Assembly (NCBI GenBank): GCA_964567785.1
Contig: CAZMOK010000045.1
Location: forward strand, 1-22,891
Direction: 5' to 3'
Origin: CAZMOK01 sp964567785
Lineage (GTDB): Bacteria > Bacteroidota > Bacteroidia > Bacteroidales > JAGOPY01
Length of the DNA stretch: 22,891 nt
Shown here: piece by piece, positions 15,163-22,211 of the stretch
How positions within the stretch are numbered: the stretch's first letter is position 1
Layout of the letters: each line of letters starts with the position of its first letter
Translations under genes and position numbers: made by a program
The notes under the pieces: model-generated
Told to the model about the DNA's origin: nothing
The model's database searches: none
What the model saw: the letters and a program-made list of their open reading frames with translations, nothing else

Positions 15163-16500
15163 ATGCCGCGAAAAAAGAAAAACCCTAGCAAGATATTCAT
15201 CCTCGATACCTCCGTAATCCTCTACAACCACAACGCAATTTACAGTTTCGAAGATAACGACGTAGCCATCCCCATCACCGTCCTCGAAGAGCTTGATAAC
15301 TTCAAAAAAGGAAACGACACAAAGAATTTTGAGGCCAGGGAGTTCATCCGTATCATGGACCGGCTCTCGGCAAACAACACCCTAACCAACTGGATCAAGA
15401 TCGACAGGCCCAATTCCGGTTCGTTCAAGGTGGTGATGAACGAGAACAGCCAGGTGGATGCCCGCCAGATCTTCGACGGCAACAAGCCCGATCACCGTAT
15501 ACTCAACGCTGCCCAGGTGATGCAGGAAGAAAACCCCGAACGAAGGGTGATCCTGGTTACCAAAGACATCAACCTGAGGCTGAAGGCAAAATCGCTCAAC
15601 CTCCCCGCCGAAGACTTTGAAACAGGCAAGATCGTCGATGTTGAAGCCCTCTACCCGGGTAAGTCAACTCTCGAGGTCGCAGATAAGGGGATCATTGACA
15701 AGATGTATTCTGAAGGAATGTGCGATCCGGAAGAACTGGGCATAGACGAGCTGATCCCCAACCATTACTTCATCCTCAAAAATGAAAGCGCCTCCGCCCT
15801 TGCATACTACAACCCGATCCTCGAAAAAATTGAAAGGGTCGAAAAATCCCCTGCTTATAAGATACTGCCCAGGAACGCCGAACAGGTCTTTGCCCTGCAC
15901 GCCATCAGGAACCCTAAAGTGAAGCTGGTAACCCTGCAAGGCGTTGCCGGTACCGGGAAAACCCTGCTTGCCCTTGCAGGTGCCCTAGACATAAAAAAGA
16001 ACTTCAAGCAGATCTACCTGGCAAGGCCTATCGTACCACTCAGCAACAAAGACATAGGCTACCTGCCCGGCGACATAAAAGACAAACTGAACCCATACAT
16101 GGAGCCGCTGTGGGACAACCTCAAGTTCATCCAGAACCAATACAGCGAAAGCGACAAGGAATACAAGAAGATCTCCGATGCCCTGGAAACGGAAAAGCTT
16201 GTCATCACACCGCTGGCCTATATCAGGGGTCGCAGCATCTCAAATGTATGCTTTATAGTTGACGAAGCCCAGAACCTGACCCCTCACGAAGTAAAGACCA
16301 TCATCACCCGTGCCGGCGAAAACACTAAGATCATCTTCACAGGGGATATCTACCAGATCGACACACCTTACCTGGACGCCCAGAGCAACGGGCTTTCATT
16401 CCTCATCGACAAGATCAAGAACCATCAGATCTATGCACATGTGAGGCTCGAAAAAGGCGAACGCTCCGAACTTGCCAACCTGGCGAATGAAATGCTTTAG
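15163..16500 (+). CDS. PIN-PhoH fusion protein (PhoH2-like RNA helicase/ribonuclease)
   Basis: The product is 445 residues from MPRKKKNPSK. An N-terminal PIN domain (about 10-150) opens with FILDTSVILYN and has further acidic residues in VLEELDNFKKG and LVTKDINLRLKAK. The C-terminal half is a PhoH-type P-loop ATPase: Walker A GVAGTGKTLLALA (about 261), Walker B FIVDEAQNL (about 364) and a downstream FTGDIYQID with the sensor position. Known PIN-PhoH (PhoH2) proteins unwind and cut RNA in an ATP-dependent way. The in-frame extension to 15043 has no family resemblance and covers a promoter box. The stop codon overlaps the left arm of unit 3 by two bases. Confidence 0.92.
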   Translation: MPRKKKNPSKIFILDTSVILYNHNAIYSFEDNDVAIPITVLEELDNFKKGNDTKNFEAREFIRIMDRLSANNTLTNWIKIDRPNSGSFKVVMNENSQVDARQIFDGNKPDHRILNAAQVMQEENPERRVILVTKDINLRLKAKSLNLPAEDFETGKIVDVEALYPGKSTLEVADKGIIDKMYSEGMCDPEELGIDELIPNHYFILKNESASALAYYNPILEKIERVEKSPAYKILPRNAEQVFALHAIRNPKVKLVTLQGVAGTGKTLLALAGALDIKKNFKQIYLARPIVPLSNKDIGYLPGDIKDKLNPYMEPLWDNLKFIQNQYSESDKEYKKISDALETEKLVITPLAYIRGRSISNVCFIVDEAQNLTPHEVKTIITRAGENTKIIFTGDIYQIDTPYLDAQSNGLSFLIDKIKNHQIYAHVRLEKGERSELANLANEML

Positions 16501-16523
16501 TTCTGAGTTCTAAGTTCTGAGTT
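16499..16523 (-). repeat. Unit 3 left inverted-repeat arm
   Basis: Tandem heptamers of the type GTTCTGA / GTTCTAA. It includes the last two bases of the PhoH stop codon (16498-16500) and overlaps the TAA stop of the four-helix-bundle gene (16522-16524, minus strand) by two bases. Confidence 0.95.
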
Positions 16524-16893
16524 ATTTTGGATTCGATTTTGAAAGTGTGATTAAAATGGAGTTTAGTATCCTTATAATCTCATCAATTTGCTCTAAATAG
16601 CTTTTGTAATTGATCCCCTTAAAATTACTTTCTTGTAATAACTCTAACCAATATTGGGTTTCTCTAGCTTCTTTTGATGCGATTGAAAGTTTTGCAAAGA
16701 AATCCCTTTTGCTTTGGGCGGCTGAAGATTCTCGGATATTCGCACCTATACTTGTTGAGCTTTTTAATAGTTGATTTGATAGAATGAATTCTCTTTTATC
16801 CTGAAGTTTTTGGTATAGATCAATTATACTTAAAGAAAACTTGAATGCTTTTTCTGAAATGATGCTTTTTCTCATCGTATGAAAATTTACCAT
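16522..16893 (-). CDS. Four-helix-bundle protein (S23 / intervening-sequence family), unit 3
   Basis: The product is 123 residues. The family core is clear: FILSNQLLKSSTSIGANIRES (the conserved Ser-Ile-Gly-Ala-Asn-Ile turn), then KRDFFAKLSIASKEARETQYW, the canonical Glu-Ala-Arg-Glu-Thr-x-Tyr-Trp helix. It belongs to a different branch from the unit 1 and 2 proteins, which lack this tryptophan block. The start ATG at 16893 is the ATG of the conserved leader end CCGATCAATG. The gene is convergent with PhoH and codirectional with the M28 gene. AT-rich codon use contrasts with both neighbours. Confidence 0.88.
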   Translation of the reverse strand: MVNFHTMRKSIISEKAFKFSLSIIDLYQKLQDKREFILSNQLLKSSTSIGANIRESSAAQSKRDFFAKLSIASKEARETQYWLELLQESNFKGINYKSYLEQIDEIIRILNSILITLSKSNPK

Positions 16894-16940
16894 TGATCGG
16901 TAGAAATGAAAAAAATACCTGTTGTTGAATAAATTTTTTC
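16891..16940 (-). promoter_or_regulatory. Conserved leader of unit 3
   Basis: In coding orientation GAAAAAA follows the right arm, 13 bases later comes AGGTATTT, and 12 bases later CCGATCAATG with the start codon. A GTTGAA / TTCAAC inverted pair brackets the first block. The blocks and spacings match those of unit 2 although the two proteins are only distantly related. Confidence 0.65.
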
Positions 16941-16972
16941 AACTCAGAACTTAGAACTCAGAACTCAGAACT
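16941..16972 (-). repeat. Unit 3 right inverted-repeat arm
   Basis: Tandem heptamers AACTCAG / AACTTAG. Bases 16941-16965 are the exact complement of the left arm; one more heptamer follows. Bases 16955-16972 are identical, on the other strand, to 7837-7854 in the repeat mosaic. Confidence 0.95.
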
Positions 16973-16975
16973 GAA

Positions 16976-17983
16976 TTATCTCTCTCTGTATAAAACCTCC
17001 AGCACCACCTCTCCCACAACTTCCAGGGTCTGGGGGTCGATTTTGTCGATGTCGTCGTTGACGGTATGCCAGTATTCGAAGAAGCTGCCGTTGGATGAGC
17101 CGGGATCAAGATGGATGATATTGATGGCAGGGATGTTGGCCAGCTCGTTTACGAAATAATGATCATCGTTGATGTAACCGCCCCTTTCATTAATAAAATA
17201 CCTGCTGTATCCTATATCATGGGCAATGTTCCACACTTTTCTCACTTTGTCAGGTGCAAAATACATCGAGAATCCTTCCTGCAGAAACCTTGCTTCTGAG
17301 GCCCCAACCATGTCGAGCAGGATCAGGTACCTGCTGCGGTAATTGTATTCATGCGGGTTCTTCGACCAGTGTTGAGAACCGAGGCCCCAGTTCTCAGGAT
17401 TTTCGTCACTCTGTGAATCGTGTGGCGGGCCGTAATCCTCAATGTCGAAAAAGATAATATCAACTCCTACCGGAGGGTCATTTGAAGACAGCACCCTTGC
17501 TATTTCGAGCAGAACACCTACCCCGCTGGCCCCGTCGTTGGCCCCCGGCACGGGAAGTTCCCTGTTTTCAGGGTTGGGATCGTGATCGGCGAAAGGCCTG
17601 GAATCCCAGTGGGCGGCCAGAGTTATCCTTGCCCGTTTTTCAGGCAGGAAGGAACCTATGATGTTCTTACCCTCAAGCACTTTCCCGCTAAAGGCCCTGG
17701 CCTTGAATTCCTGAACATATACTTTATCGGCGAATCTTTCCAGGGTGCTTTCGAGATAAGCTGCACATCTTTTGTGGGCCTCGCTGCCCGGCACCCTCGG
17801 ACCAAAGTCTGTCTGGGATTTCACAAAGTGAAAAGCTGAGTCGGGATTGATCGAAGGTCTTTCAATTCTTTCAGGGGGTTTTGCTTCATCAGTGCCTGAA
17901 TGCTTGTCTTTGCTTTCTTGCTGTTGGTTGCAGGAAACGGCAACAAAAGCGGTCAAAAGCAGTATGATCTGGATTTTTTTCAT
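16976..17983 (-). CDS. M28-family lipoprotein, glutaminyl-cyclase-like metallopeptidase
   Basis: The product is 335 residues from the ATG at 17983 (MKKIQIILLL); an upstream ATG at 17998 adds five residues. A lipoprotein signal ends in AVSC, with Cys18 as the lipidation site, followed by a Lys/Asp/Glu-rich linker. The M28 fold carries zinc-site motifs AHWDSRPFAD (H125), PGANDGASG (D150), FFDIEDYG (E182) and EYWHTVNDD (C-terminal His). The single-zinc pattern and GSEAH opening resemble glutaminyl-peptide cyclotransferases, which form N-terminal pyroglutamate, a modification reported on many T9SS and Sec-exported Bacteroidota proteins. Aminopeptidase activity is the alternative. It lies 34 bases after the kinase gene in the same direction, so it may share its transcript. 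Confidence 0.85.
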   Translation of the reverse strand: MKKIQIILLLTAFVAVSCNQQQESKDKHSGTDEAKPPERIERPSINPDSAFHFVKSQTDFGPRVPGSEAHKRCAAYLESTLERFADKVYVQEFKARAFSGKVLEGKNIIGSFLPEKRARITLAAHWDSRPFADHDPNPENRELPVPGANDGASGVGVLLEIARVLSSNDPPVGVDIIFFDIEDYGPPHDSQSDENPENWGLGSQHWSKNPHEYNYRSRYLILLDMVGASEARFLQEGFSMYFAPDKVRKVWNIAHDIGYSRYFINERGGYINDDHYFVNELANIPAINIIHLDPGSSNGSFFEYWHTVNDDIDKIDPQTLEVVGEVVLEVLYRER

Positions 17984-18017
17984 TTCTGATATATTCAATA
18001 ACCTGGGAAACTAACAA

Positions 18018-19373
18018 TTAAAATGTAAGTGTGAAAACAGTCCCTTCGCCTAGTTTGGACTTCACCGTGATGGAGCCCTTATGCAAATGCATGATCTGCC
18101 TCGACAAACTCAGGCCTATCCCAGACCCGTGTTTTTTTGAAGTAAAGAAGGGCATGAAGATCTTGTCCATGATATCGGGCTTTATCCCGGAGCCGTTATC
18201 CTTGAAATCGATCACCACCCTGTTGTTGCTGTTAAGGCTTGCAAGGATCGATATCCTGGGCTCCCCAACCTCTTTCACCGCATCCATGGCATTCAGGATC
18301 AGGTTGATGACTACCTGGTCAACAAGGTCGGGATCGGCCGTTATCATCATGTCGGGAGGAAAGACCCTGGTCTCGCAGGTTATTCCCTGCTGTTCGATCT
18401 TTGGCCGAAGTAACTGGATTGCCCTTTCAAAAGTCTCCGAAACCTTGAAATACCTGAAATTCGGCTTGGGGATACGGGTGAGGTTCCGGTATATTTCCAC
18501 AAAGTTCAATAAGCCCTGGCTCCGGCTCTGTATGGTGTCTATGGCCCCTTCTATGCTTTCCACATCTTCCTCTTCCATTTCCTGCAAAAGTGTTTTGCCA
18601 TTGTCGCTTACAAACAGCATGTCTTTTATGGTTGAGGCAAGCGAGGTGATCGGTGTGATCGAATTAGTGATCTCATGAGTGAGCACCCGTATCAGCTTCT
18701 GCCATGATTCAATCTCTTTCTCATCGAGTTCCGCAGTGATGTTCTGGAAGGAAATGAGTACGTAATCTTCCCCGCGTAGCCTGAACTCTGTGGCATTGAC
18801 AGCGATCTGCAGCAACTCCTCCTCAACGAATATCTTAACAACCGTGCTGTCGCCCGCCCTCAGTTTCAGCAGTGTTTCAGGAAGATCATCCTTTACTTTC
18901 TTTAGGTCTTGCACATACCTGAGGTTTTTGATCTTCAAAAGCCTTTTGATCGCATTGTTGAAAATGTCAACCTTGCCGTCTTTCCTGAAGGCGATGATGC
19001 CTATTGTAACATGCTGTACAACAGTTTGCAGGTAATTGAAATGCTCTTCCTTTTCGGCCCTGTATTTCCTGAACTCTTCTATCACCCTGTTAAATTCGTT
19101 GTTCAGGTTCTCGAATGTTTTGCCAAGGCCCGGGTCTGAAAACGAACTGGAAAAATCGGCGTGCCGTATGGCTTGTAAAAACTGTGTCAGCTTCCTGTTG
19201 GTTCTTTCAACATACCTAATGAGGAGGGTAACCTGCAGGATGGCAAGGGCAGCAACCAGTATCATGCTGAGCTTATATTTTTCGGAGTATGCCAGGATGA
19301 ATACCAGCAACAGTGTGAGGAAAAGCAGCGCCACCCTGAAGACGACTATGTACCGGAATTTTCTAAAGCCCAT
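18018..19373 (-). CDS. Membrane-bound sensor histidine kinase (NtrB-like partner of the adjacent regulator)
   Basis: The product is 451 residues from the ATG at 19373 (MGFRKFRYIV), which sits inside the end of the regulator gene with an 11-base overlap. Two transmembrane helices (about 8-29 and 35-53) flank almost no periplasmic loop, so it probably senses within the membrane or cytoplasm. A HAMP-like or linker helix and a PAS-like domain (about 113-215, QHVTIGIIAFRKDG) follow. The phospho-acceptor H-box is VLTHEITNSITP (H about 233). The ATPase domain has N box NLILNAMDAV, G1 DNGSGI, F box FMPFFTSK and G2 GSGIGLSL. All catalytic boxes are intact. It is expected to phosphorylate the upstream-encoded NtrC-type regulator. 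Confidence 0.93.
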   Translation of the reverse strand: MGFRKFRYIVVFRVALLFLTLLLVFILAYSEKYKLSMILVAALAILQVTLLIRYVERTNRKLTQFLQAIRHADFSSSFSDPGLGKTFENLNNEFNRVIEEFRKYRAEKEEHFNYLQTVVQHVTIGIIAFRKDGKVDIFNNAIKRLLKIKNLRYVQDLKKVKDDLPETLLKLRAGDSTVVKIFVEEELLQIAVNATEFRLRGEDYVLISFQNITAELDEKEIESWQKLIRVLTHEITNSITPITSLASTIKDMLFVSDNGKTLLQEMEEEDVESIEGAIDTIQSRSQGLLNFVEIYRNLTRIPKPNFRYFKVSETFERAIQLLRPKIEQQGITCETRVFPPDMMITADPDLVDQVVINLILNAMDAVKEVGEPRISILASLNSNNRVVIDFKDNGSGIKPDIMDKIFMPFFTSKKHGSGIGLSLSRQIMHLHKGSITVKSKLGEGTVFTLTF

Positions 19374-20742
19374 ATTTCTCAATTCTGCGGTATAAGGAGG
19401 CCCTGGTAAGGCCCAGCTCTTTCGCGGCTTTGCTGATGTTACCGCCGTGCTTGTCGATCACCTTCCTGATCAGCATTTTTTCTGTTTCCTGGAGATTGAG
19501 GTTGCCCGAATCGAAAACCTTATCTTTGTTTTCGTCGGGCTGAGAAATAAAGAAATCCTGTGGCTCCAGGATGTTCGACTCGCTCATGATCACCGCCCTT
19601 TCAACAGAATGCTGAAGCTCACGTATGTTCCCCGGCCAGTTATGCTTTTTCAGCCTCGCCAGGGTTGCTTCATTGACCCTCTTGGTGGGCATTTTGTATT
19701 TCTTGCAGTAGATTTCAAGGAAATGGTCAACCAGGAACGGGATGTCTTCCAGCCGTTCACGCAGCGGCGGAATATGTATCTCTACCGTGTTGATCCGGTA
19801 GAGCAGGTCCTGCCTGAACTTGCCTTCGTTCACCATCTGGTAAAGCGGCATGTTGGTAGCACACACCAGCCTCACATCGATCGGGATCTCGCGGTTGGTA
19901 CCCAGCCTTACCACGGTACGGTTCTGGATCACACTCAGGAGCTTCGACTGGAGGTTCAACGACAGGTTCCCTATTTCATCCAGGAAGATGGTCCCCTTGT
20001 TGGCTGCTTCAAAACGGCCCGCACGGTCCTCCTTGGCATCGGTAAAAGCGCCCTTTTTGAACCCGAACAACTCGCTTTCGAAGAGCGTTTCACTGATTGC
20101 TCCCAGGTCGACGCTGATAAATACCTCTTCCTTTCTTTTCGACTGCCTGTGCAGTGCCCTTGCAACCATCTCCTTGCCGGTACCGTTCTCTCCGAGGATC
20201 AAAACATTTGCATCGGTCTGTGCCACCTTGGCCACGGTTGCCATTACCTGTTCCATGGCCGGTGATTTGCCTATCATATTGCCGTGGGCCTGGTCCTGGT
20301 CGGCAAGCAATACCTTTTGTTTTGATTTCAGGTCCTGCAGCTCCACTTTCGACTGCCTCAACTGCAGGGTGGTTTTGATGGTAGCAAGCAGTTTCTTGTT
20401 CTCCCAGGGCTTTAGCAGGAAATTGGTAGCCCCCTCCTTGATCCCCTGCACTGCGAGCTCTATGTCACCGTAACCCGTAATAAGTATCACAGCGATGGAA
20501 GAATCAATTTCAAGTATCTTGTTCAGCCAGTGAAACCCCTCTTTGCCACTCGTAGCATCAGGGGCAAAATTCATGTCCAGCAGGATCATGTCGTAATTCT
20601 CGTTGTTCAGGAGGGTCGGGATGTTGTCGGGATTGCTCTCGGTATGAACGATCTCAATGTGTTGCTTCAGGAACAACCTTGCGGCCATCAGCACATCCTT
20701 ATCATCATCAACGATAAGGATCCTGGCAGGTAATTTTTCCAT
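19363..20742 (-). CDS. NtrC-family sigma54-dependent response regulator
   Basis: The product is 459 residues. The receiver domain (1-125) has acidic D12/D13, the phospho-acceptor D56 (in MILLDM) and K111. The AAA+ domain has Walker A GENGTGKE (about 184-191), the sigma54-contact loop ELFGFKKGAFTDA (the canonical GAFTGA reads GAFTDA), Walker B GTIFLDEIGNL, and an arginine-finger region FRQDLLYRIN. The C-terminal Fis-type helix-turn-helix (about 420-459) reads GGNISKAAKELGLTRASLYRRI. It would activate sigma54 promoters on phosphorylation by the kinase encoded next, with which it overlaps by 11 bases. The divergent HlyD/ABC genes are the likely target; I did not find a convincing -24/-12 site there. 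Confidence 0.95.
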   Translation of the reverse strand: MEKLPARILIVDDDKDVLMAARLFLKQHIEIVHTESNPDNIPTLLNNENYDMILLDMNFAPDATSGKEGFHWLNKILEIDSSIAVILITGYGDIELAVQGIKEGATNFLLKPWENKKLLATIKTTLQLRQSKVELQDLKSKQKVLLADQDQAHGNMIGKSPAMEQVMATVAKVAQTDANVLILGENGTGKEMVARALHRQSKRKEEVFISVDLGAISETLFESELFGFKKGAFTDAKEDRAGRFEAANKGTIFLDEIGNLSLNLQSKLLSVIQNRTVVRLGTNREIPIDVRLVCATNMPLYQMVNEGKFRQDLLYRINTVEIHIPPLRERLEDIPFLVDHFLEIYCKKYKMPTKRVNEATLARLKKHNWPGNIRELQHSVERAVIMSESNILEPQDFFISQPDENKDKVFDSGNLNLQETEKMLIRKVIDKHGGNISKAAKELGLTRASLYRRIEKYGL

Positions 20743-20770
20743 ATGAATGGTTTTTTCTGATCTGGTTTTC

Positions 20771-20778
20771 CAAAGGTA
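20771..20778 (-). promoter_or_regulatory. -7 box (TACCTTTG) for the regulator-kinase operon
   Basis: TACCTTTG on the minus strand is a perfect TAnnTTTG match. A TTG at 20801-20803 (minus strand) lies 22 bases upstream and can serve as the -33 element. The predicted transcript start is near 20766, with a leader of about 24 bases. Confidence 0.5.
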
Positions 20779-20851
20779 GGGATTAATGTTCGTATTTGTA
20801 CAATTTTATGAACGCTACCGAACAATTATCATTGCTTTTTGCTGAAAAAAA

Positions 20852-20866
20852 CTTTGTAATACAAAG
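20852..20866. promoter_or_regulatory. 15-bp perfect palindrome upstream of the HlyD/ABC operon, candidate operator
   Basis: CTTTGTA-A-TACAAAG is a 7-1-7 perfect inverted repeat. Its TTTG lies 18 bases upstream of TAATTTAT (20875-20882), a partial -7 box for the HlyD gene, so the palindrome overlaps the putative -33 element. This position suits an operator for a dimeric regulator. Confidence 0.4.
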
Positions 20867-20937
20867 AAAAACAGTAATTTATAATTGATGGCATGGTATT
20901 CGTTCAAGGTATAACAGCTCAAAAAAACCAAATTATT

Positions 20938-22188
20938 ATGGACAGGATCATCGAAAAGAAAAAGTGGACTACCAGGAAGATATTGACAATTGCGGCCATT
21001 GCCGTATTCGGGCTGTTTCTCATCTACCTTCTTTTTCTCAGGGACAATCAAAGCCGCCTTTACGTAAATAAGGAACAGGTTTCGATGGCTATGGTCGAGT
21101 CGGACCGATTCCAGGAATTCATCCCGGTGGATGGCGTGGTGCTTCCCAAGACCACTATTTATATAGATGCCGTGCTTGGAGGGAATGTTGAAGAGATCTA
21201 TGTTGAAGACGGGGCCATTCTGGAAAAGGGCGACAGCATCCTGAAGCTGGCCAATGCCAATATGGAGCTGAGCTACATGGACCAGGAAACAAGGATGTAC
21301 GATGCCATAAACAACCTTCAGAACTCCAGGATCGCACTTGAACAGAACAAGTTCCTCCGCCAGAAGGAGATCGTAAACCTCCAGTACCAGATCGACGCGG
21401 CTATTACCGATTTTGAAAGGAAAAAGGACCTGTTCGAAGATGAAGTCATCACTCTTAAGGAGTTTGAAGATGCCAAACGTGATTATGATTTTACATTGAG
21501 GCAGTTAAATATTTCTTTGAAATTACAGCGCCTTGACTCCATCTCGGCAGAGGAGCAAAGGCGACAGATAAATGCCTCCATCCAACGGATGAGGAATAAC
21601 CTGGAACTGCTTCAGAAAAATATGGAGAAGCTCCTGGTAAGGGCCCCTGCCGATGGTCAGCTCAGTTCTTTCGACGCTGAAATAGGTGAAAACAGGGGTT
21701 CCGGCGAAAGGCTCGGGCAGATAGATGTCATGGACGGGTACAAGCTGAGGGCCAATATTGATGAAAGGTATGTCTCAAGGGTCGACCGCGGCCAGACGGC
21801 TGAGTTTGATTTTGCGGGGAAAAATTATCACCTGCATGTATCAAAGATCTATACAGAAGTTGCAGGCGGATCGTTCCAGGTAGACCTTTTGTTCGACGGC
21901 GAGGTGCCGGAGGGCATTAAAAGAGGCCAGACACTCCAGCTACGTCTTATGATGAGCAGCCCAAGGGATGCGCTCATCGTTAAGCGCGGAGGCTTTTTTA
22001 ACGAAACCGGCGGAAACTGGATCTACGTTGTGGATGCATCGGAAAGCTTTGCAGTGAAAAGGGACATCCGCATTGGAAGGCAGAATACAAGGTTCTATGA
22101 AGTGCTTGAAGGACTTGAGCCCGGCGAAAAAGTGATCATCTCATCATATGATTCATTCGGAAACAAAGACAAAATAATTTTCAGGTAA
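20938..22188 (+). CDS. HlyD/MacA-type periplasmic adaptor protein
   Basis: The product is 416 residues from the ATG at 20938 (MDRIIEKKKWTT). An in-frame ATG at 20893 would add 15 residues unlike the family and lies close to the promoter region, so the later start is preferred. One N-terminal membrane helix (about 15-34) is followed by the first lipoyl half (IYVEDGAILEKGDSILKL), a long coiled-coil hairpin (about 95-230, rich in Gln, Glu, Lys and Leu), the second lipoyl half (LLVRAPADGQLSSFDAEIG) and beta-barrel and membrane-proximal domains ending LEPGEKVIISSYDSF. It would link an inner-membrane ABC transporter to an outer-membrane channel. It runs divergently from the NtrC-type pair and 23 bases before the ABC ATPase gene, a common Bacteroidota arrangement. 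Confidence 0.9.
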   Translation: MDRIIEKKKWTTRKILTIAAIAVFGLFLIYLLFLRDNQSRLYVNKEQVSMAMVESDRFQEFIPVDGVVLPKTTIYIDAVLGGNVEEIYVEDGAILEKGDSILKLANANMELSYMDQETRMYDAINNLQNSRIALEQNKFLRQKEIVNLQYQIDAAITDFERKKDLFEDEVITLKEFEDAKRDYDFTLRQLNISLKLQRLDSISAEEQRRQINASIQRMRNNLELLQKNMEKLLVRAPADGQLSSFDAEIGENRGSGERLGQIDVMDGYKLRANIDERYVSRVDRGQTAEFDFAGKNYHLHVSKIYTEVAGGSFQVDLLFDGEVPEGIKRGQTLQLRLMMSSPRDALIVKRGGFFNETGGNWIYVVDASESFAVKRDIRIGRQNTRFYEVLEGLEPGEKVIISSYDSFGNKDKIIFR

Positions 22189-22211
22189 AAAACCAAAAAA
22201 ACCAATAAGCT

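Larger units (their letters stand above)
16499..16965 (-). mobile_element. Putative four-helix-bundle element, unit 3 (perfect 25-bp inverted repeat)
   Basis: Bases 16499-16523 are the exact reverse complement of 16941-16965 (25 of 25). Between them lie one four-helix-bundle ORF and its leader. The unit fills the space between two convergent genes, touching the PhoH stop at one end and ending 10 bases from the stop of the M28 gene at the other. Perfect ends suggest this is the youngest of the three units. Mobility is inferred only. Confidence 0.6.

Noticed and set aside
19447..20473. Long open frames antisense to the NtrC-type regulator
   Set aside because: They lie opposite a conserved, complete regulator and show no family motifs.
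20880..20910. Sigma54 -24/-12 promoter for the HlyD gene
   Set aside because: TGGCATGG near 20889 resembles the -24 half, but no GC-containing -12 half lies at the correct spacing.
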